The position numbers and the translations under genes were made by a program. DNA of 64,000 bases from Rhizobium sp. RM (GTDB taxonomy: Bacteria > Pseudomonadota > Alphaproteobacteria > Rhizobiales > Rhizobiaceae), in NCBI RefSeq assembly GCF_013390595.1, contig NZ_JACAWV010000026.1, forward strand, positions 1 to 64,000, given 5' to 3'. This document shows positions 17,315 to 26,913 of this stretch, in pieces (positions within the stretch are counted from its first letter, which is position 1; every line of letters begins with the position of its first letter). The notes below the pieces were generated by a model. It ran no database searches and had not been told where the DNA came from. It saw only the letters and a program-made list of their open reading frames with translations.

Positions 17315-17437
17315 GTAAATGTCCTTTCATGCCCGACCCATAGGACGTGTTGCGGAGCCGGTGAATTTCGCCGTGCAGGTGTAACCGGCAAGGAAACTAT
17401 AAAACGCACTGATCGGTTCGTCTCGCATCAAAAGATT

Positions 17438-17460
17438 GGCCGCACCTGATCGGTGCGGCC
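17438..17460 (-). terminator. Terminator of the iron-uptake operon
   Basis: GGCCGCACC (17438-17446) and GGTGCGGCC (17452-17460) form a perfect 9-bp stem with a 5-base loop. On the - strand it is followed by AATCTTTT. It lies 36 bases beyond the stop of the TonB receptor gene. Confidence 0.75.
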
Positions 17461-17495
17461 ATGATGTCACGATTGCCGATGGGGAGGTTCTATCG

Positions 17496-19751
17496 TCAAA
17501 AATCGAACGATGCCGAGAGCATGAAGGTTCGCGGAGCTCCCGCAGCAAGGAAGCCGCGCGCAGACGAGGCCCAGTAATTCTCGTTGAAGACATTCTCGAT
17601 GTTTGCCCGGATTTCAACGGCCTTGCCGTTTTCACGGGTGAACTTGTAGCGACCGCCAAGGTCGACACGCGTCCAGTCATCGATCTTTTGCGTGTTGGCC
17701 TGATCGTAGAGTGTGCTTCCGCTGTAGAGAACGCGACCTGTCATGGTAAGTCCCTCAACCCAGGGCAGGTCATATTCGCCGTAGAGGCTGATCATCGTTT
17801 TCGGAACACCCGGCACACGGTTGCCGTCAACTCTTGCTGTGCTTGTTCGGGCGAGTTCGGCATCGATGAAGGTCACACCGCCCAAAAGACGAAAGCCGTT
17901 GACCGGCTCGCCGAATACCGAGAGTTCAACACCGCGATTGATCTGCAAACCGTCAACCGCATAGGTGTTCGTTGCCGGGTTGGTGTAGGCGCTTTCCTGC
18001 CTGATCTCGAAAAGGGCCGCACTGACGGCAAAGGAGCCAAGATCATATTTGGCGCCGATCTCCTTCTGATCGTGGACGAAAGGAGGGAAGATTTCGTTGG
18101 CATTCGCCACGGTTGCGGGTGCGATCGCGCCCTCGGACAACGCTTCAACATAGTTGGCGTAGACCGATAGATTTTCCGTTACGCTGAAGTTGGCAGCGAC
18201 AGCAGGGCTGAACCGCGACTCTTCGTAGAAGTAGTTCTGCTGACCGATCGGCGTCGCGCCGGGCCGTGTGTTGAAGCTGCGTGAGCGTACTTCCTGATAA
18301 CGGCCACCGACCGTGAGGTCGAGGCGGTCGTCGAAGAAGGAAAGTGTATCGGAGATCGCCACGCTGGTAGAAAGAAGGTCGGCAAACAGCGGCAGGTTGT
18401 TGGAGCGCGGCAAAGCGCCGGTGTTGACTGAGCCATCAGGCAGGAAAACCGGATTGTAGATGTTGGTTGCATAAGAGCCCGGAAGACCGAGTGCGCCGGG
18501 AAGGAAGCCACCTCTATAGTTTTCGTTCAGGCTCTTCTGTAGCGAGACATTGAGCTGGTGGCCAACCGGGCCTGTATCAAACTCCGATCGGAAACCGATT
18601 TCACCCGAAAAGCCCTGGATCTGTTGTGGTTGTATCGCGAGTGTCGATTTCGCGTCGCCGTTCGAGTTCTCGATTGTATAGGATGAGGTCAGAAAGTCTT
18701 CGCGATAGCGGCTGGCGCCAGCGGCGGCATAGATCGTTGTATTGTCGAGGATATCGTACTCGATGCGGGCAGCCGCCATGTTGTGGGTGCTGTCATGATA
18801 TTCGAACGGGCTGGCGGCATTGATCGTGCCGTCCGGCGCACTCGGTATAACGATTCCCGACTTTGCCGCGTTAAAGAGCGATGTTGGCGCATCGATATTC
18901 TGCGTCGAATGGTTGAGGTCGAGCGATGCTCGCACGTCTTCTCCGCGATAATCGATCCCGAGAGATGCGACACCCACCTTGATCTCATTGTGATCCATCC
19001 CGGTGTCGCCGAACCGGTAGGAACCATTGGCGCGGATGCCCCACTCGCCAGCCGGGCCGAAACGGCGACCGATATCGGCGTGGTTCCAGAGTTGACTATC
19101 GCTGATGTAGCTGGTGGTCAGTCGTGTCAGCGGTTCGTCGGCTGCGCGCTTTGGAATGAGGTTGATCGTACCGCCAACGCGGCCCATGCCGCCGTTCACG
19201 AACGCTGTCGGTCCTTTGAGAATCTCGACCCGCTCGATCCCTTCAAGGAAGCTACGACGCGGATTGGCGATATAGGGCAGGCCATCATAGAGGACGTCGA
19301 GATTGACCACCGAGAAGCCGCGAATGAAGAAGGAATCGCGTTCACTGTAAACAGGCGCATCCTGGCGCACGGAGGGATCGTTGAGTGTCAGATCGGCAAC
19401 CGTTTTCGCCTGCTGATCGCGGATCAGCCTTGCCGTGTAGGCGGTGACGCTGAAGGGTGTTTTCATGATGGATCGATTGCCCAGTGCGCCAAGGCGTGCA
19501 CCTTTCGCAACCTGGTTTCCGGCATAAGGCTCGGCGGGCTGGCCGATCGTGCCAGTCGCTGGCGGACGGCCCTCGGATGTACCGGTAACAACGATGGTTT
19601 CAAGCCTGGTATCGGAACCGTTAGCCGCTCGTGCGGTGCTGCCTGCTTCCTGGCCATGCGCGAGAACCGACGACATTGTCAGCATTGATACGCCCGACAG
19701 AATGGCCAGGCTGCGTCTACGCAAGCCCGTGTTGAAATTGCCCCTCAGCAT
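17496..19751 (-). CDS. TonB-dependent siderophore receptor
   Basis: This 751-residue outer-membrane beta-barrel with an N-terminal plug imports ferric siderophores using TonB energy. A signal peptide precedes HGQEAG (about residue 33). The plug has PFSVTAYTARLIRD, the NDPSVR segment and EGIERVEILKGPTAF, matching the TonB-siderophore class (FhuA/FoxA/FcuA-like). The C-terminus ends in Phe (SASFDF), as outer-membrane barrels do. Unlike the receptor at 20123-22405 it has no STN signalling domain. It is the last gene in the FecI-FecR-receptor-DUF2218 run, 45 bases after DUF2218. Confidence 0.92.
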   Translation of the reverse strand: MLRGNFNTGLRRRSLAILSGVSMLTMSSVLAHGQEAGSTARAANGSDTRLETIVVTGTSEGRPPATGTIGQPAEPYAGNQVAKGARLGALGNRSIMKTPFSVTAYTARLIRDQQAKTVADLTLNDPSVRQDAPVYSERDSFFIRGFSVVNLDVLYDGLPYIANPRRSFLEGIERVEILKGPTAFVNGGMGRVGGTINLIPKRAADEPLTRLTTSYISDSQLWNHADIGRRFGPAGEWGIRANGSYRFGDTGMDHNEIKVGVASLGIDYRGEDVRASLDLNHSTQNIDAPTSLFNAAKSGIVIPSAPDGTINAASPFEYHDSTHNMAAARIEYDILDNTTIYAAAGASRYREDFLTSSYTIENSNGDAKSTLAIQPQQIQGFSGEIGFRSEFDTGPVGHQLNVSLQKSLNENYRGGFLPGALGLPGSYATNIYNPVFLPDGSVNTGALPRSNNLPLFADLLSTSVAISDTLSFFDDRLDLTVGGRYQEVRSRSFNTRPGATPIGQQNYFYEESRFSPAVAANFSVTENLSVYANYVEALSEGAIAPATVANANEIFPPFVHDQKEIGAKYDLGSFAVSAALFEIRQESAYTNPATNTYAVDGLQINRGVELSVFGEPVNGFRLLGGVTFIDAELARTSTARVDGNRVPGVPKTMISLYGEYDLPWVEGLTMTGRVLYSGSTLYDQANTQKIDDWTRVDLGGRYKFTRENGKAVEIRANIENVFNENYWASSARGFLAAGAPRTFMLSASFDF

Positions 19752-19796
19752 ATTTGGTATTAACCCCCTGTTAGATGGAATGGATCGTGTTGAGTT

Positions 19797-20105
19797 TCAG
19801 GATTGAGCGGATGCCTCTGTCAGCGATTGCCATCGCAAGGCATCGATGGCTTCTCGAAACGCGAACTGGATAAGATGTCGTTCGACCACCGACTTCGTTT
19901 CGCGCAGTTGCGCCTCGTCAGGCGACATGACGCTGATCCGCAGTTCGCGGTCGTCGGCGTCCAGGATGGCGGTCCCGCAGATGAAGCGGCATTCGCCGTG
20001 ATTGCCATCAACAGAGACGTCGACCTTGTGAGCAAAATGCTTGCAAAGCTGCGTCAGGTACTTGGCCGCATGCTCCGTCTCAACAATTGCCAGTGCTTTT
20101 TTCAT
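19797..20105 (-). CDS. DUF2218 domain protein
   Basis: This 102-residue protein matches the DUF2218 family (KALAIVETEHAAKYLTQLCK, then HFAHK). Members are often encoded beside siderophore receptors, but their role is unknown. GGGGGAA lies just before the ATG. It is placed 17 bases after the STN-type receptor and before the second receptor, so an iron-related task is inferred from context only. Confidence 0.8.
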   Translation of the reverse strand: MKKALAIVETEHAAKYLTQLCKHFAHKVDVSVDGNHGECRFICGTAILDADDRELRISVMSPDEAQLRETKSVVERHLIQFAFREAIDALRWQSLTEASAQS

Positions 20106-20122
20106 TGTTCCCCCGTTTCCGT

Positions 20123-22405
20123 TCAAAACGTCGCCCTGGCCGCGATCAGGAAGGAGCGTCCAGCTTCCAGAAGTGGCGTGACATTGCCGAATTCCTGGCC
20201 GTAGGTTGCGCGTTGTGCGTAGGTCTCATTGAAGAGGTTTCTGACCTCGGCCCGTAACGTGATGTTGTTCAGCTTTTCCGGCTTCCACTCGGCGAAGGCA
20301 TTGACGACCGTATAGGCTGCGTAGGGCGTACGGACCCCTGCTGCATTTTCGACGACGTGATCGTATTCGGGGGCGATTTCTATATCCCCGCCGATCGTCA
20401 GGTTCAGCTCGTCAAAGGTGCGTGCTGCTGTGATCGTGACGATGTCGCCGACTGGGCTCGCAAGGTAGTTGCCACTGTCAGAGCTTGCAGGGCGTCCATC
20501 CACATCCACGTCGATATGGACGTATTTTGCCTTCACATAACCACTCGCCGTCTCGTAGCCGAGACCTATCTCGAAGCCCCGGGAGCGAAGGTCGCGCTGC
20601 CGCAGCGCCCCTCCAGTGGCAAGACTGTAGAGAGGTACGCGGGCATTGGAGATATCCGTTCCAAACAGGCTGGCCTCAGCGGTGAAACCGTCGTGCTGCG
20701 CCGAAAGGCCGACCATGTAGTTTCTGGACGTGACGGAGGCTGGCCCATCGCTGCCGTAATCCCATTTCGGGTTGATGATAAAATTTTCCGTCAATGGCAC
20801 GCCGGCCGAAATGCGGGAAAACCCGGCTTTGGCGGTTATGATGTCGGTGAGATCATATTCGCCCGAGACATTCCCGCTGAGGCCCGTGGTGTTGAAACTG
20901 CGGCCATCGACACCGGTGAAACGCTGGCGGTCAACCCGACCTCCGATGGACAGTCTTGTGCTGTCGAATGGCTCAAGGCGAGCCTGGGTGTAGAGCCCTC
21001 TGTTAAAGGCCTTTTCTGCGCCACCCTCATAGGGGTCGTCGAGTTCTGCCTTGTCGCTGTAAAAATCGATGCCGGAAACGACATTGCCGAAATCGAATGA
21101 AAACCTGTTTTCGAACTTGCCGTTGAGGCTCGAGGTCTTGCCAGTGTCGTCATAAAGCCGGCCCGTTGCACCATAGATCGGGATGGTCACGTCGGTCGCG
21201 CCATAAGCCAGCAGCAGCTTCGGGTCCCACCATTCCTCCGGCGTCTCGTCGGTATAGGTCAGGACCGTATTTTGCCGGTCGAGCCGGTAGTCGCGCAGGC
21301 GCGGCTCCCAGGGGCGCGGAGTTGCAACAAAACCGGAATTGGCCCGGTATGGGCGCGGTGCATCATCGATGATGCGATCATGACTGAGTTCAATCCTATC
21401 GCCGCTTTCGAACTCGTAACCGATCTTGCCAAGGCCGCTCAAGAGATTGGTCTTTGTACCCTCGACCCGTTGTCCGTTGCCGTCATCGAACTCGTTGCCC
21501 CTGCCCAGAGTGACGTAGCCGAGGAAATCCAGCCTGTCCTTCCGGCCGTAGCCGGAGATCCCGGAGATCGTCGTTCGGCTGTTGAAGTCGTAAGTAGATG
21601 TTACAAGACCACCAAAACTCCTGCCGTCCTCGAGAAGATCAGACACTTTCTTGGTCTCGTAACGGATCGATCCGGCAAGTGCGCCGGGTCCCGCATCTGC
21701 AGGCGCGATACCGGAATCCACGTCAACTGCGCTCAGGATCGAAGGGTCGATGAGAGTGGTTGCGTTGTGGTGGAAGACCTTGTTGTTCTGGCGGGCACCG
21801 TCGATGCTGATTGCCAGATTGGTTTCCTCGATGCCGTTGACATAGACCTTCTGCGACATCGGCAGTGAGCTTCCCACCTGCACGCCGGCCTGCTGCCGAA
21901 ATACGTCGGCAATGCTGATCGGATTGAGTTGCTCCAGTTGATCCGGACCAATCACGGTTTCAGCGACATCACCCTGTCCAATATTCTGAGATTGAACGAC
22001 GATCGGCGCCAGAACATGACCTTCGTCGCCTGTCTCATTAAGACCGCTCTCTATGCCAATGATGGCGGTGCCGTTGGATATGCTGTAGGAAATCCCCGTG
22101 CCTTCGAGCAATTGACCCAAGGCGTCCTGCGGCGACATCAAACCGGAAACTGAACGTGATGTGACACCTTGCGAGGTGGTAGCAGCCAGCGTGACCTGAA
22201 GGCCGGATTGCCGTCCAAAAGCATTCAGAGCGGATGCGAGCGGTTGGGCGGCAATGTTGAAGCGGTGCTGCGTGGTCTGTGCCATAGTGGACGTCGGGGT
22301 GAAAAACGGGAGAGTGGCGATCGCCACCGATGCCAGCAGCCGAAGCGCGAATGCCTGTGCGCAAGCCGGGCCTTTCTGCCGTTTCCCATTCACCAGAAGC
22401 GTCAT
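20123..22405 (-). CDS. TonB-dependent heme/hemoglobin-type receptor with STN signalling domain
   Basis: This 760-residue outer-membrane receptor has a signal peptide (about 1-43, ending in TMAQ), an STN domain (about 48-115, FNIAAQPLASALNAFGRQSG) that contacts the FecR-type anti-sigma, then plug and barrel ending in ARATF. The plug text DGARQNNKVFHHNA and DPSILSAVDVDSG resembles the hemoglobin/heme receptor class, including HasR. With the sigma and anti-sigma genes upstream it forms a cell-surface signalling system: ligand binding outside releases the sigma factor inside. The ligand (heme or hemophore) is inferred from sequence style. Confidence 0.88.
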   Translation of the reverse strand: MTLLVNGKRQKGPACAQAFALRLLASVAIATLPFFTPTSTMAQTTQHRFNIAAQPLASALNAFGRQSGLQVTLAATTSQGVTSRSVSGLMSPQDALGQLLEGTGISYSISNGTAIIGIESGLNETGDEGHVLAPIVVQSQNIGQGDVAETVIGPDQLEQLNPISIADVFRQQAGVQVGSSLPMSQKVYVNGIEETNLAISIDGARQNNKVFHHNATTLIDPSILSAVDVDSGIAPADAGPGALAGSIRYETKKVSDLLEDGRSFGGLVTSTYDFNSRTTISGISGYGRKDRLDFLGYVTLGRGNEFDDGNGQRVEGTKTNLLSGLGKIGYEFESGDRIELSHDRIIDDAPRPYRANSGFVATPRPWEPRLRDYRLDRQNTVLTYTDETPEEWWDPKLLLAYGATDVTIPIYGATGRLYDDTGKTSSLNGKFENRFSFDFGNVVSGIDFYSDKAELDDPYEGGAEKAFNRGLYTQARLEPFDSTRLSIGGRVDRQRFTGVDGRSFNTTGLSGNVSGEYDLTDIITAKAGFSRISAGVPLTENFIINPKWDYGSDGPASVTSRNYMVGLSAQHDGFTAEASLFGTDISNARVPLYSLATGGALRQRDLRSRGFEIGLGYETASGYVKAKYVHIDVDVDGRPASSDSGNYLASPVGDIVTITAARTFDELNLTIGGDIEIAPEYDHVVENAAGVRTPYAAYTVVNAFAEWKPEKLNNITLRAEVRNLFNETYAQRATYGQEFGNVTPLLEAGRSFLIAARATF

Positions 22406-22536
22406 GACGCTCCAACTCCAATTCGTCTTAATCGACAGGCCGCTTGCCTGTGTTCAGGGGTAAAGACGATCAGGGTCGGAGCATTTTTCAGCGCAATGTG
22501 AAAATTTTTTTGAAAATGCGTTGGAACGCAAGCGGC

Positions 22537-23532
22537 CTAGAAAAGTGCAAGGACGCGCAGATAAGGCGAAACGCGGTGCACTTTGCCGCCAAAGGGGCTG
22601 ACGAGCGCTTCAAGGGCACGATCAGGGTCTGAAAGATCGTAGAGGCCGGTCACACGTCGATCACCAAGCTCAAGGCTTGCGAGCTGGATCCAGGACTGGT
22701 GGTATCTCTGTAACTCGGCAATCACGGCAGATATCGGAACGTCCTGCACAAAGAGCTTGCGGTCGCGCCAGGACGCTATGGCATCCACGTCAACAGTCGC
22801 ACGCTTGAGGCGTCGGCTTGAGCGATCAAGCGTTACGGTGTCGCCGGCCGCCATTCTGAGGGTCTCCGTGCCATTGACGTCGGACAGATTGACCGCTCCG
22901 TGCGCGAGCTGCACCGTCTCAGTTTCAGACGTGATATTGACGTCGAACGCTGTGCCAACAACCGTTACATCAAGTTCGTCGGTCTTGACTGTGAAAGGGC
23001 GACTGGCATCGGGACGAACATCGAAAAAGGCCTGTCCTGAAAGAAGCCTGACCTGACGTCTTCCCGACGAAAAATCCACAGCCAGAGCACTCGCAGCCGA
23101 AAGCTCGACCGTCGATCCGTCTTCGAGCGTGATCTTTCGGACCTCTGCCGTCGCCGTCGTGTAATCGGCATTGCTTCGTGTCAGGATCTCGGGTGCCGTC
23201 ACAACCGCAACAAGACAGGCGGCGAGCGCTGCGACTGCGATTGAAATGTTTCGTGCGCGCGCTGTTTTGCGCACGCGTCCGGTGTCGGGCGAGCGGCGGC
23301 GCTCAAAGGCAGGCGCGTTCTGCATGAGCGATGGGTGGGACGGTGCGGTGGCACCCATGACCTCCCAAGTCCTGATGGCCTTTGCCCAGGCCTGCCGGTT
23401 CTCAGCAGAGCCGCTCAGCCAGAGGGCGAAAGCTTTTTCGTCATCAGCGGTGCGTACAGGTTCGTTGAGGCGCAGGAACCAATCCATCGCCTCTTCCAGC
23501 CGCTCTTCACTTGTCTGCTCTTCCCGCGTCAC
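22537..23532 (-). CDS. FecR-family anti-sigma factor
   Basis: This 331-residue inner-membrane regulator has an N-terminal cytoplasmic DUF4880 part (EAMDWFLRLNEP, LSGSAENRQAWA) that binds the sigma factor, a single span at about 93-115 (ISIAVAALAACLVAVVTA) and a periplasmic FecR domain (about 125-220). The C-terminal segment is homologous to STN. It starts with GTG after an AGGT. It lies 98 bases downstream of the sigma gene and 131 bases upstream of the receptor it would read. Confidence 0.92.
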   Translation of the reverse strand: MTREEQTSEERLEEAMDWFLRLNEPVRTADDEKAFALWLSGSAENRQAWAKAIRTWEVMGATAPSHPSLMQNAPAFERRRSPDTGRVRKTARARNISIAVAALAACLVAVVTAPEILTRSNADYTTATAEVRKITLEDGSTVELSAASALAVDFSSGRRQVRLLSGQAFFDVRPDASRPFTVKTDELDVTVVGTAFDVNITSETETVQLAHGAVNLSDVNGTETLRMAAGDTVTLDRSSRRLKRATVDVDAIASWRDRKLFVQDVPISAVIAELQRYHQSWIQLASLELGDRRVTGLYDLSDPDRALEALVSPFGGKVHRVSPYLRVLALF

Positions 23533-23630
23533 ATCATACCTGCTTCGAATGTCGAGAGGTTTTAACCGAATTTTCCTGCTGACAGTAGAAACGATTAGCG
23601 CGGGGATATTTTTCGTTGAGAATGGGCAGT

Positions 23631-24176
23631 TCAGGCATTTTTTCTATCGAGCGCGATCGCAATTTTTACCATCGCTGTTTTGACGTGCCGGTGTGCCGTG
23701 GCAACAGACACACCGAGATGCTGGGCGACCACTTCCAAAGTCTGTCCGCCATGACGGTGCATTTCGACGGCAATCTGGATGTCTTCGGGCAGGGAGGCGA
23801 GCACGTCCTGGGCAATGCGCACTTCATCACAGAACATCGTCGTCTGCTCCGGCGTTTCGGATGGACGCGGAATGATCCAGAATGGTGGATCTTGCGATTG
23901 TGCACGCTGTTCGATCTTGCGGCGTTTGACAATGTCGAGGGAAAGATTACGAACGATCCGGTAGAGATAGGTCAATCCCTGACGCGCCGTTTCACCTGCA
24001 GAAACCTCGGGCGCGAAGCGCAGATAGGCTTCCTGAACCACATCTTCTGCGGCATCCCTCGATCCAAGTATCCGCGCAGAATAGCTTATCAGTGCGGCTC
24101 GATGCCCCCGGAACAATTTTTCAGCTTCGAGGCTCATGTCGAGGCGTTCCTGTTGCTCCGGCTGTCTATCGTGCAC
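23631..24176 (-). CDS. ECF RNA polymerase sigma factor (FecI/HasI type)
   Basis: This 181-residue extracytoplasmic-function sigma factor has region 2 at about 22-90 (RILGSRDAAEDVVQEAYLRF) and region 4 at about 125-175 (LEVVAQHLGVSVATAHRHVK). The GTG start has GGA seven bases upstream; an ATG at 24137 would drop 13 residues and keep region 2. It is the first gene of the surface-signalling operon and probably directs transcription of the receptor genes. Confidence 0.9.
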   Translation of the reverse strand: MHDRQPEQQERLDMSLEAEKLFRGHRAALISYSARILGSRDAAEDVVQEAYLRFAPEVSAGETARQGLTYLYRIVRNLSLDIVKRRKIEQRAQSQDPPFWIIPRPSETPEQTTMFCDEVRIAQDVLASLPEDIQIAVEMHRHGGQTLEVVAQHLGVSVATAHRHVKTAMVKIAIALDRKNA

Positions 24177-24258
24177 GCTGTCTTCCGAAAGCTTTCCGAT
24201 TGAACTGCATTGATTTGGATAGGTATTTGCAAGGTCGGCTTATCTAACAGCAAAAACA

Positions 24259-24273
24259 TGACTTAGAAAGTCA
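24259..24273. promoter_or_regulatory. RirA-like iron box before the sigma gene
   Basis: TGACTTAGAAAGTCA fits TGA-N9-TCA, the IRO-box consensus reported for the rhizobial iron regulator RirA. The dyad extends to ATGACTT-N3-AAGTCAT. It lies about 85 bases upstream of the ECF sigma start, a plausible place for iron repression. Confidence 0.5.
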
Positions 24274-24327
24274 TATTCAGCTTGCCTGCAGCAATTGTGA
24301 AGTCCTCTCCTGTTGTACTGTTCGAAA

Positions 24328-24404
24328 AGCCTGGCGTCGGCGTCTGTCGACGCCAGGCTCTGCCAGCGTGGTTGTGACACCGAGGCGGCGTTGTTGCCGC
24401 CTCG
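24328..24404 (-). terminator. Two tandem hairpins after the heme receptor gene
   Basis: Going down the - strand from the receptor stop, the first hairpin is 24381-24389/24396-24404 (9 bp, CGAGGCGGC arms). The second is 24328-24338/24349-24359 (11 bp, AGCCTGGCGTC arms), followed by TTTTCG. The second is the better terminator. Confidence 0.65.
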
Positions 24405-24419
24405 TTTCTGGGAAATGCC

Positions 24420-26603
24420 TTAAAACGTTTTGGTGATCGACAGTTTGAAGTAACGGCCAGGCTCGGAATAATAAGACCGGTTTGTCGAGGTTACCGAAGT
24501 GACATCCTTGGTTTCCAGCGCGTCGTAATATTCCTTGTCGAAGAGATTGTAGACGCCGGCCTGAATGCGCAAGCCGTTCAGCTTTTCAGGTGCCCACCAT
24601 CCGGTGAGATTAAAGATGCCGTAGCCGGGAGCCTTGAAGTTCGCCGTCGAGTTTTCCGAAACGCCCTTGACGCCGATCCAGTCGAGATTGGTGCCCCATG
24701 TTTCCTGCGAATATCCGACACCGATGATGGCTTTGAGCGGTGCTACCGAGGCGAGTTGTTCACCGGTTTCGAGATCTTCACCCTTGGCGTAAGCGATCGA
24801 TGAATGAATCTCAAAACCATTGTCGAAAGCCTTGTGGCCACGTGCTTCGAGGCCGTAGATCCTCACCCGGTCGCGATTGTAATAGCGGTAGGTTCCAATC
24901 CTGTAGCCAGTTTCCGAAACCGTTTCTGTGTCGATGAAATTGCGGTATTTGTTGTAGAAACCGGTGATCCTGCCGCCGAGGCTCTCGTCGCCGAGATTTG
25001 CGCCAATCTCGAAGCCGTTGCCGAACTCCGATTCGAGATCTGCGTTACCGACCTGTCGGTAGAGAGGGGCATTATCATAGTTGCCATAAAGCTGGTCGGT
25101 CGTCGGAGCCTTGAAGCTCATCGCCCACTGCGCAAACAGGGTCACCTGTGGCTGGATTTCCCATTCTGCCCGCAGCTTTGGAGAGAACGCGGAATCACTG
25201 ACGGTATCAGGTAATCCGTCATACCCGGAATTTGCCTCATACTGCGGCGAAGATTGCGGTTTGTAATTGAAGTAGTCGAAGCGAATGCCGGGCGTCAACG
25301 AAACGTTGCTGTTGCCGATCTCGATGCGGTCATCGATGAAAACACCGAACTTCGTGCCATCGACATCGGGCGTGTTGGCCTGATTGGTGTGGTAGTAGGC
25401 GCATGCGGACACGTAGGTCGTCGCGCAGCTATCGACGCCGTTGAGGTATTGTTCCGTCGAGAATACGGAAATATCGGTACCGAGCGTTACCTCGTGTTTC
25501 AGCGCGCCGGTATCGAAGTTGCCGGTGATTGCGCCGACGAACCCGACAGAATTGTTGGTCGTTTCACTGATGCGGCTGTAATCGCCAAGCGGTGCTGTCG
25601 TGCTGCGGTAGGCGTTGTAGCCTTCGAGGCGTTCCAGTTTCTGATAATAAAGTGACGCCCATGCGCTTTGGACAAGGGCGTCTTCAGCAATGGCGTCATA
25701 TTTGTAGTCAAGCGAGATGCGGTTGCGCCTCGTCTCGGCCAGCGTGTCATATCTCGTGTAGTTGCTGGTATAGGAGCTCTTGGCATCAGTGTCCTTGTCG
25801 GTGGTGAAGCGCTCCGCCGTTATGCCGATCTGGTGCCCGCCTTCCAGTTCGTGGCGCAGTTTGAAGAGAAGATTGGTGTTGTGGTAGTCCGCCGGATCGG
25901 CGACCGTGCGCGCGCTACCCGTGACATTGTTTGAGCCGTTGGTTTCCTTCTCGTGGCCTTTCTTGTAGCTGCCCTGGAAAAGAACTGACGTGTTGCCGAT
26001 CTTGCGGGCGACGCCGAGCGAGCCGATGATCGAGTTGTCGGAACCGTCATAAATCGTTTTGGCGAAGCCTCCCCAGTCTTTCCCGGGCTCGATCAGGTCT
26101 TCGGGCTCCAGTGTGCGCAGCAGGACTGCGCCGCCCATTGCCCCCGAACCGGCACGGCTGGAATCAGAGCCACGCAGGATGGAGACGGAGGCGAGGGAGG
26201 TGAAGTCATAGCTGTCTGCCGCTCCTCCATAGGCACTCCAGACGAAGTCTGAGAGATATGGAATGGCGATGCCATCGATCGTGGTAAGGACGCGATCGTC
26301 TTCCAGTCCTCTGATGTTGACGCTCTTGGATGCAGACACAAGGCTGACGCCCGGTTCTGTTGTATCGCCCAGGTTATCGAGGTTCTGGATATCTTTTTTC
26401 GCGATGGTCGCTTTGTCCGTTTCTGTCGCAAGCGGCGTATCAGCGACGGTGCCTTTCACCCGCTTGCCTTTGACCACGATCTTTTCGAGCGTGGTCGCAT
26501 TGTCTGGGGTTGCCGGCTCCTGCGCACCGGCTGTTCCAACGACAGCAAGCAGTGCAATTGCAGTGCACGCCTGCAAACGGGAGCGGTATTTGGGAATGGC
26601 CAT
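24420..26603 (-). CDS. TonB-dependent heme/hemoglobin receptor (HmuR/ShmR-like)
   Basis: This 727-residue outer-membrane receptor has a signal peptide ending GTAGAQ (about residue 24), then a TonB box region (TTLEKIVVKGKR), plug (SVNIRGLEDDRVLTTIDGIA) and barrel ending in SITKTF. The family resembles TonB hemoglobin/heme receptors of rhizobia. The ATG is set by AAAGGAA four bases upstream. No STN domain is present, so it is regulated differently from the receptor at 20123-22405, probably by the iron box at 26723-26737. Confidence 0.9.
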   Translation of the reverse strand: MAIPKYRSRLQACTAIALLAVVGTAGAQEPATPDNATTLEKIVVKGKRVKGTVADTPLATETDKATIAKKDIQNLDNLGDTTEPGVSLVSASKSVNIRGLEDDRVLTTIDGIAIPYLSDFVWSAYGGAADSYDFTSLASVSILRGSDSSRAGSGAMGGAVLLRTLEPEDLIEPGKDWGGFAKTIYDGSDNSIIGSLGVARKIGNTSVLFQGSYKKGHEKETNGSNNVTGSARTVADPADYHNTNLLFKLRHELEGGHQIGITAERFTTDKDTDAKSSYTSNYTRYDTLAETRRNRISLDYKYDAIAEDALVQSAWASLYYQKLERLEGYNAYRSTTAPLGDYSRISETTNNSVGFVGAITGNFDTGALKHEVTLGTDISVFSTEQYLNGVDSCATTYVSACAYYHTNQANTPDVDGTKFGVFIDDRIEIGNSNVSLTPGIRFDYFNYKPQSSPQYEANSGYDGLPDTVSDSAFSPKLRAEWEIQPQVTLFAQWAMSFKAPTTDQLYGNYDNAPLYRQVGNADLESEFGNGFEIGANLGDESLGGRITGFYNKYRNFIDTETVSETGYRIGTYRYYNRDRVRIYGLEARGHKAFDNGFEIHSSIAYAKGEDLETGEQLASVAPLKAIIGVGYSQETWGTNLDWIGVKGVSENSTANFKAPGYGIFNLTGWWAPEKLNGLRIQAGVYNLFDKEYYDALETKDVTSVTSTNRSYYSEPGRYFKLSITKTF

Positions 26604-26722
26604 TTTATTCCTTTCGAGCGTCTGGGCCTGAAATTTTTCAGAGGCTTCATTTGCGACGCCGGCACATTCCGGGAATGCGGAGACGGTCGAGAATGCTCGC
26701 CTGCCGCACACCTATTAAAATC

Positions 26723-26737
26723 TGAGTAATTCACTCA
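26723..26737. promoter_or_regulatory. RirA-like iron box before the heme receptor
   Basis: TGAGTAATTCACTCA is a perfect 5-bp-arm dyad fitting TGA-N9-TCA. It lies 120 bases upstream of the receptor start within A/T-rich sequence. This is the second such box in the iron region; the other is at 24259-24273. Confidence 0.5.
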
Positions 26738-26885
26738 AGATAGATTTTTCACGAGAAAAATTAGGAAATATTTCTCTGATCAACCTGTTGCGATGCAGCA
26801 ACAGCCTGTCCATCAGGATCGATATTGGCCGGTTTTATGAAGCATCGTTTCGAGAATGCTCGGTCTACAAAGGGACAAAGAAAAA

Positions 26886-26913
26886 GCCGCGATGTGTGAT
26901 CGCGGCGTTTTTT
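26886..26913. terminator. Bidirectional terminator
   Basis: GCCGCGAT (26886-26893) pairs with ATCGCGGC (26899-26906) around a 5-base loop. On the + side it is followed by G and six T; on the - side by TTTTTCTTT. On the - strand it can end the tautomerase transcript. Confidence 0.8.
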
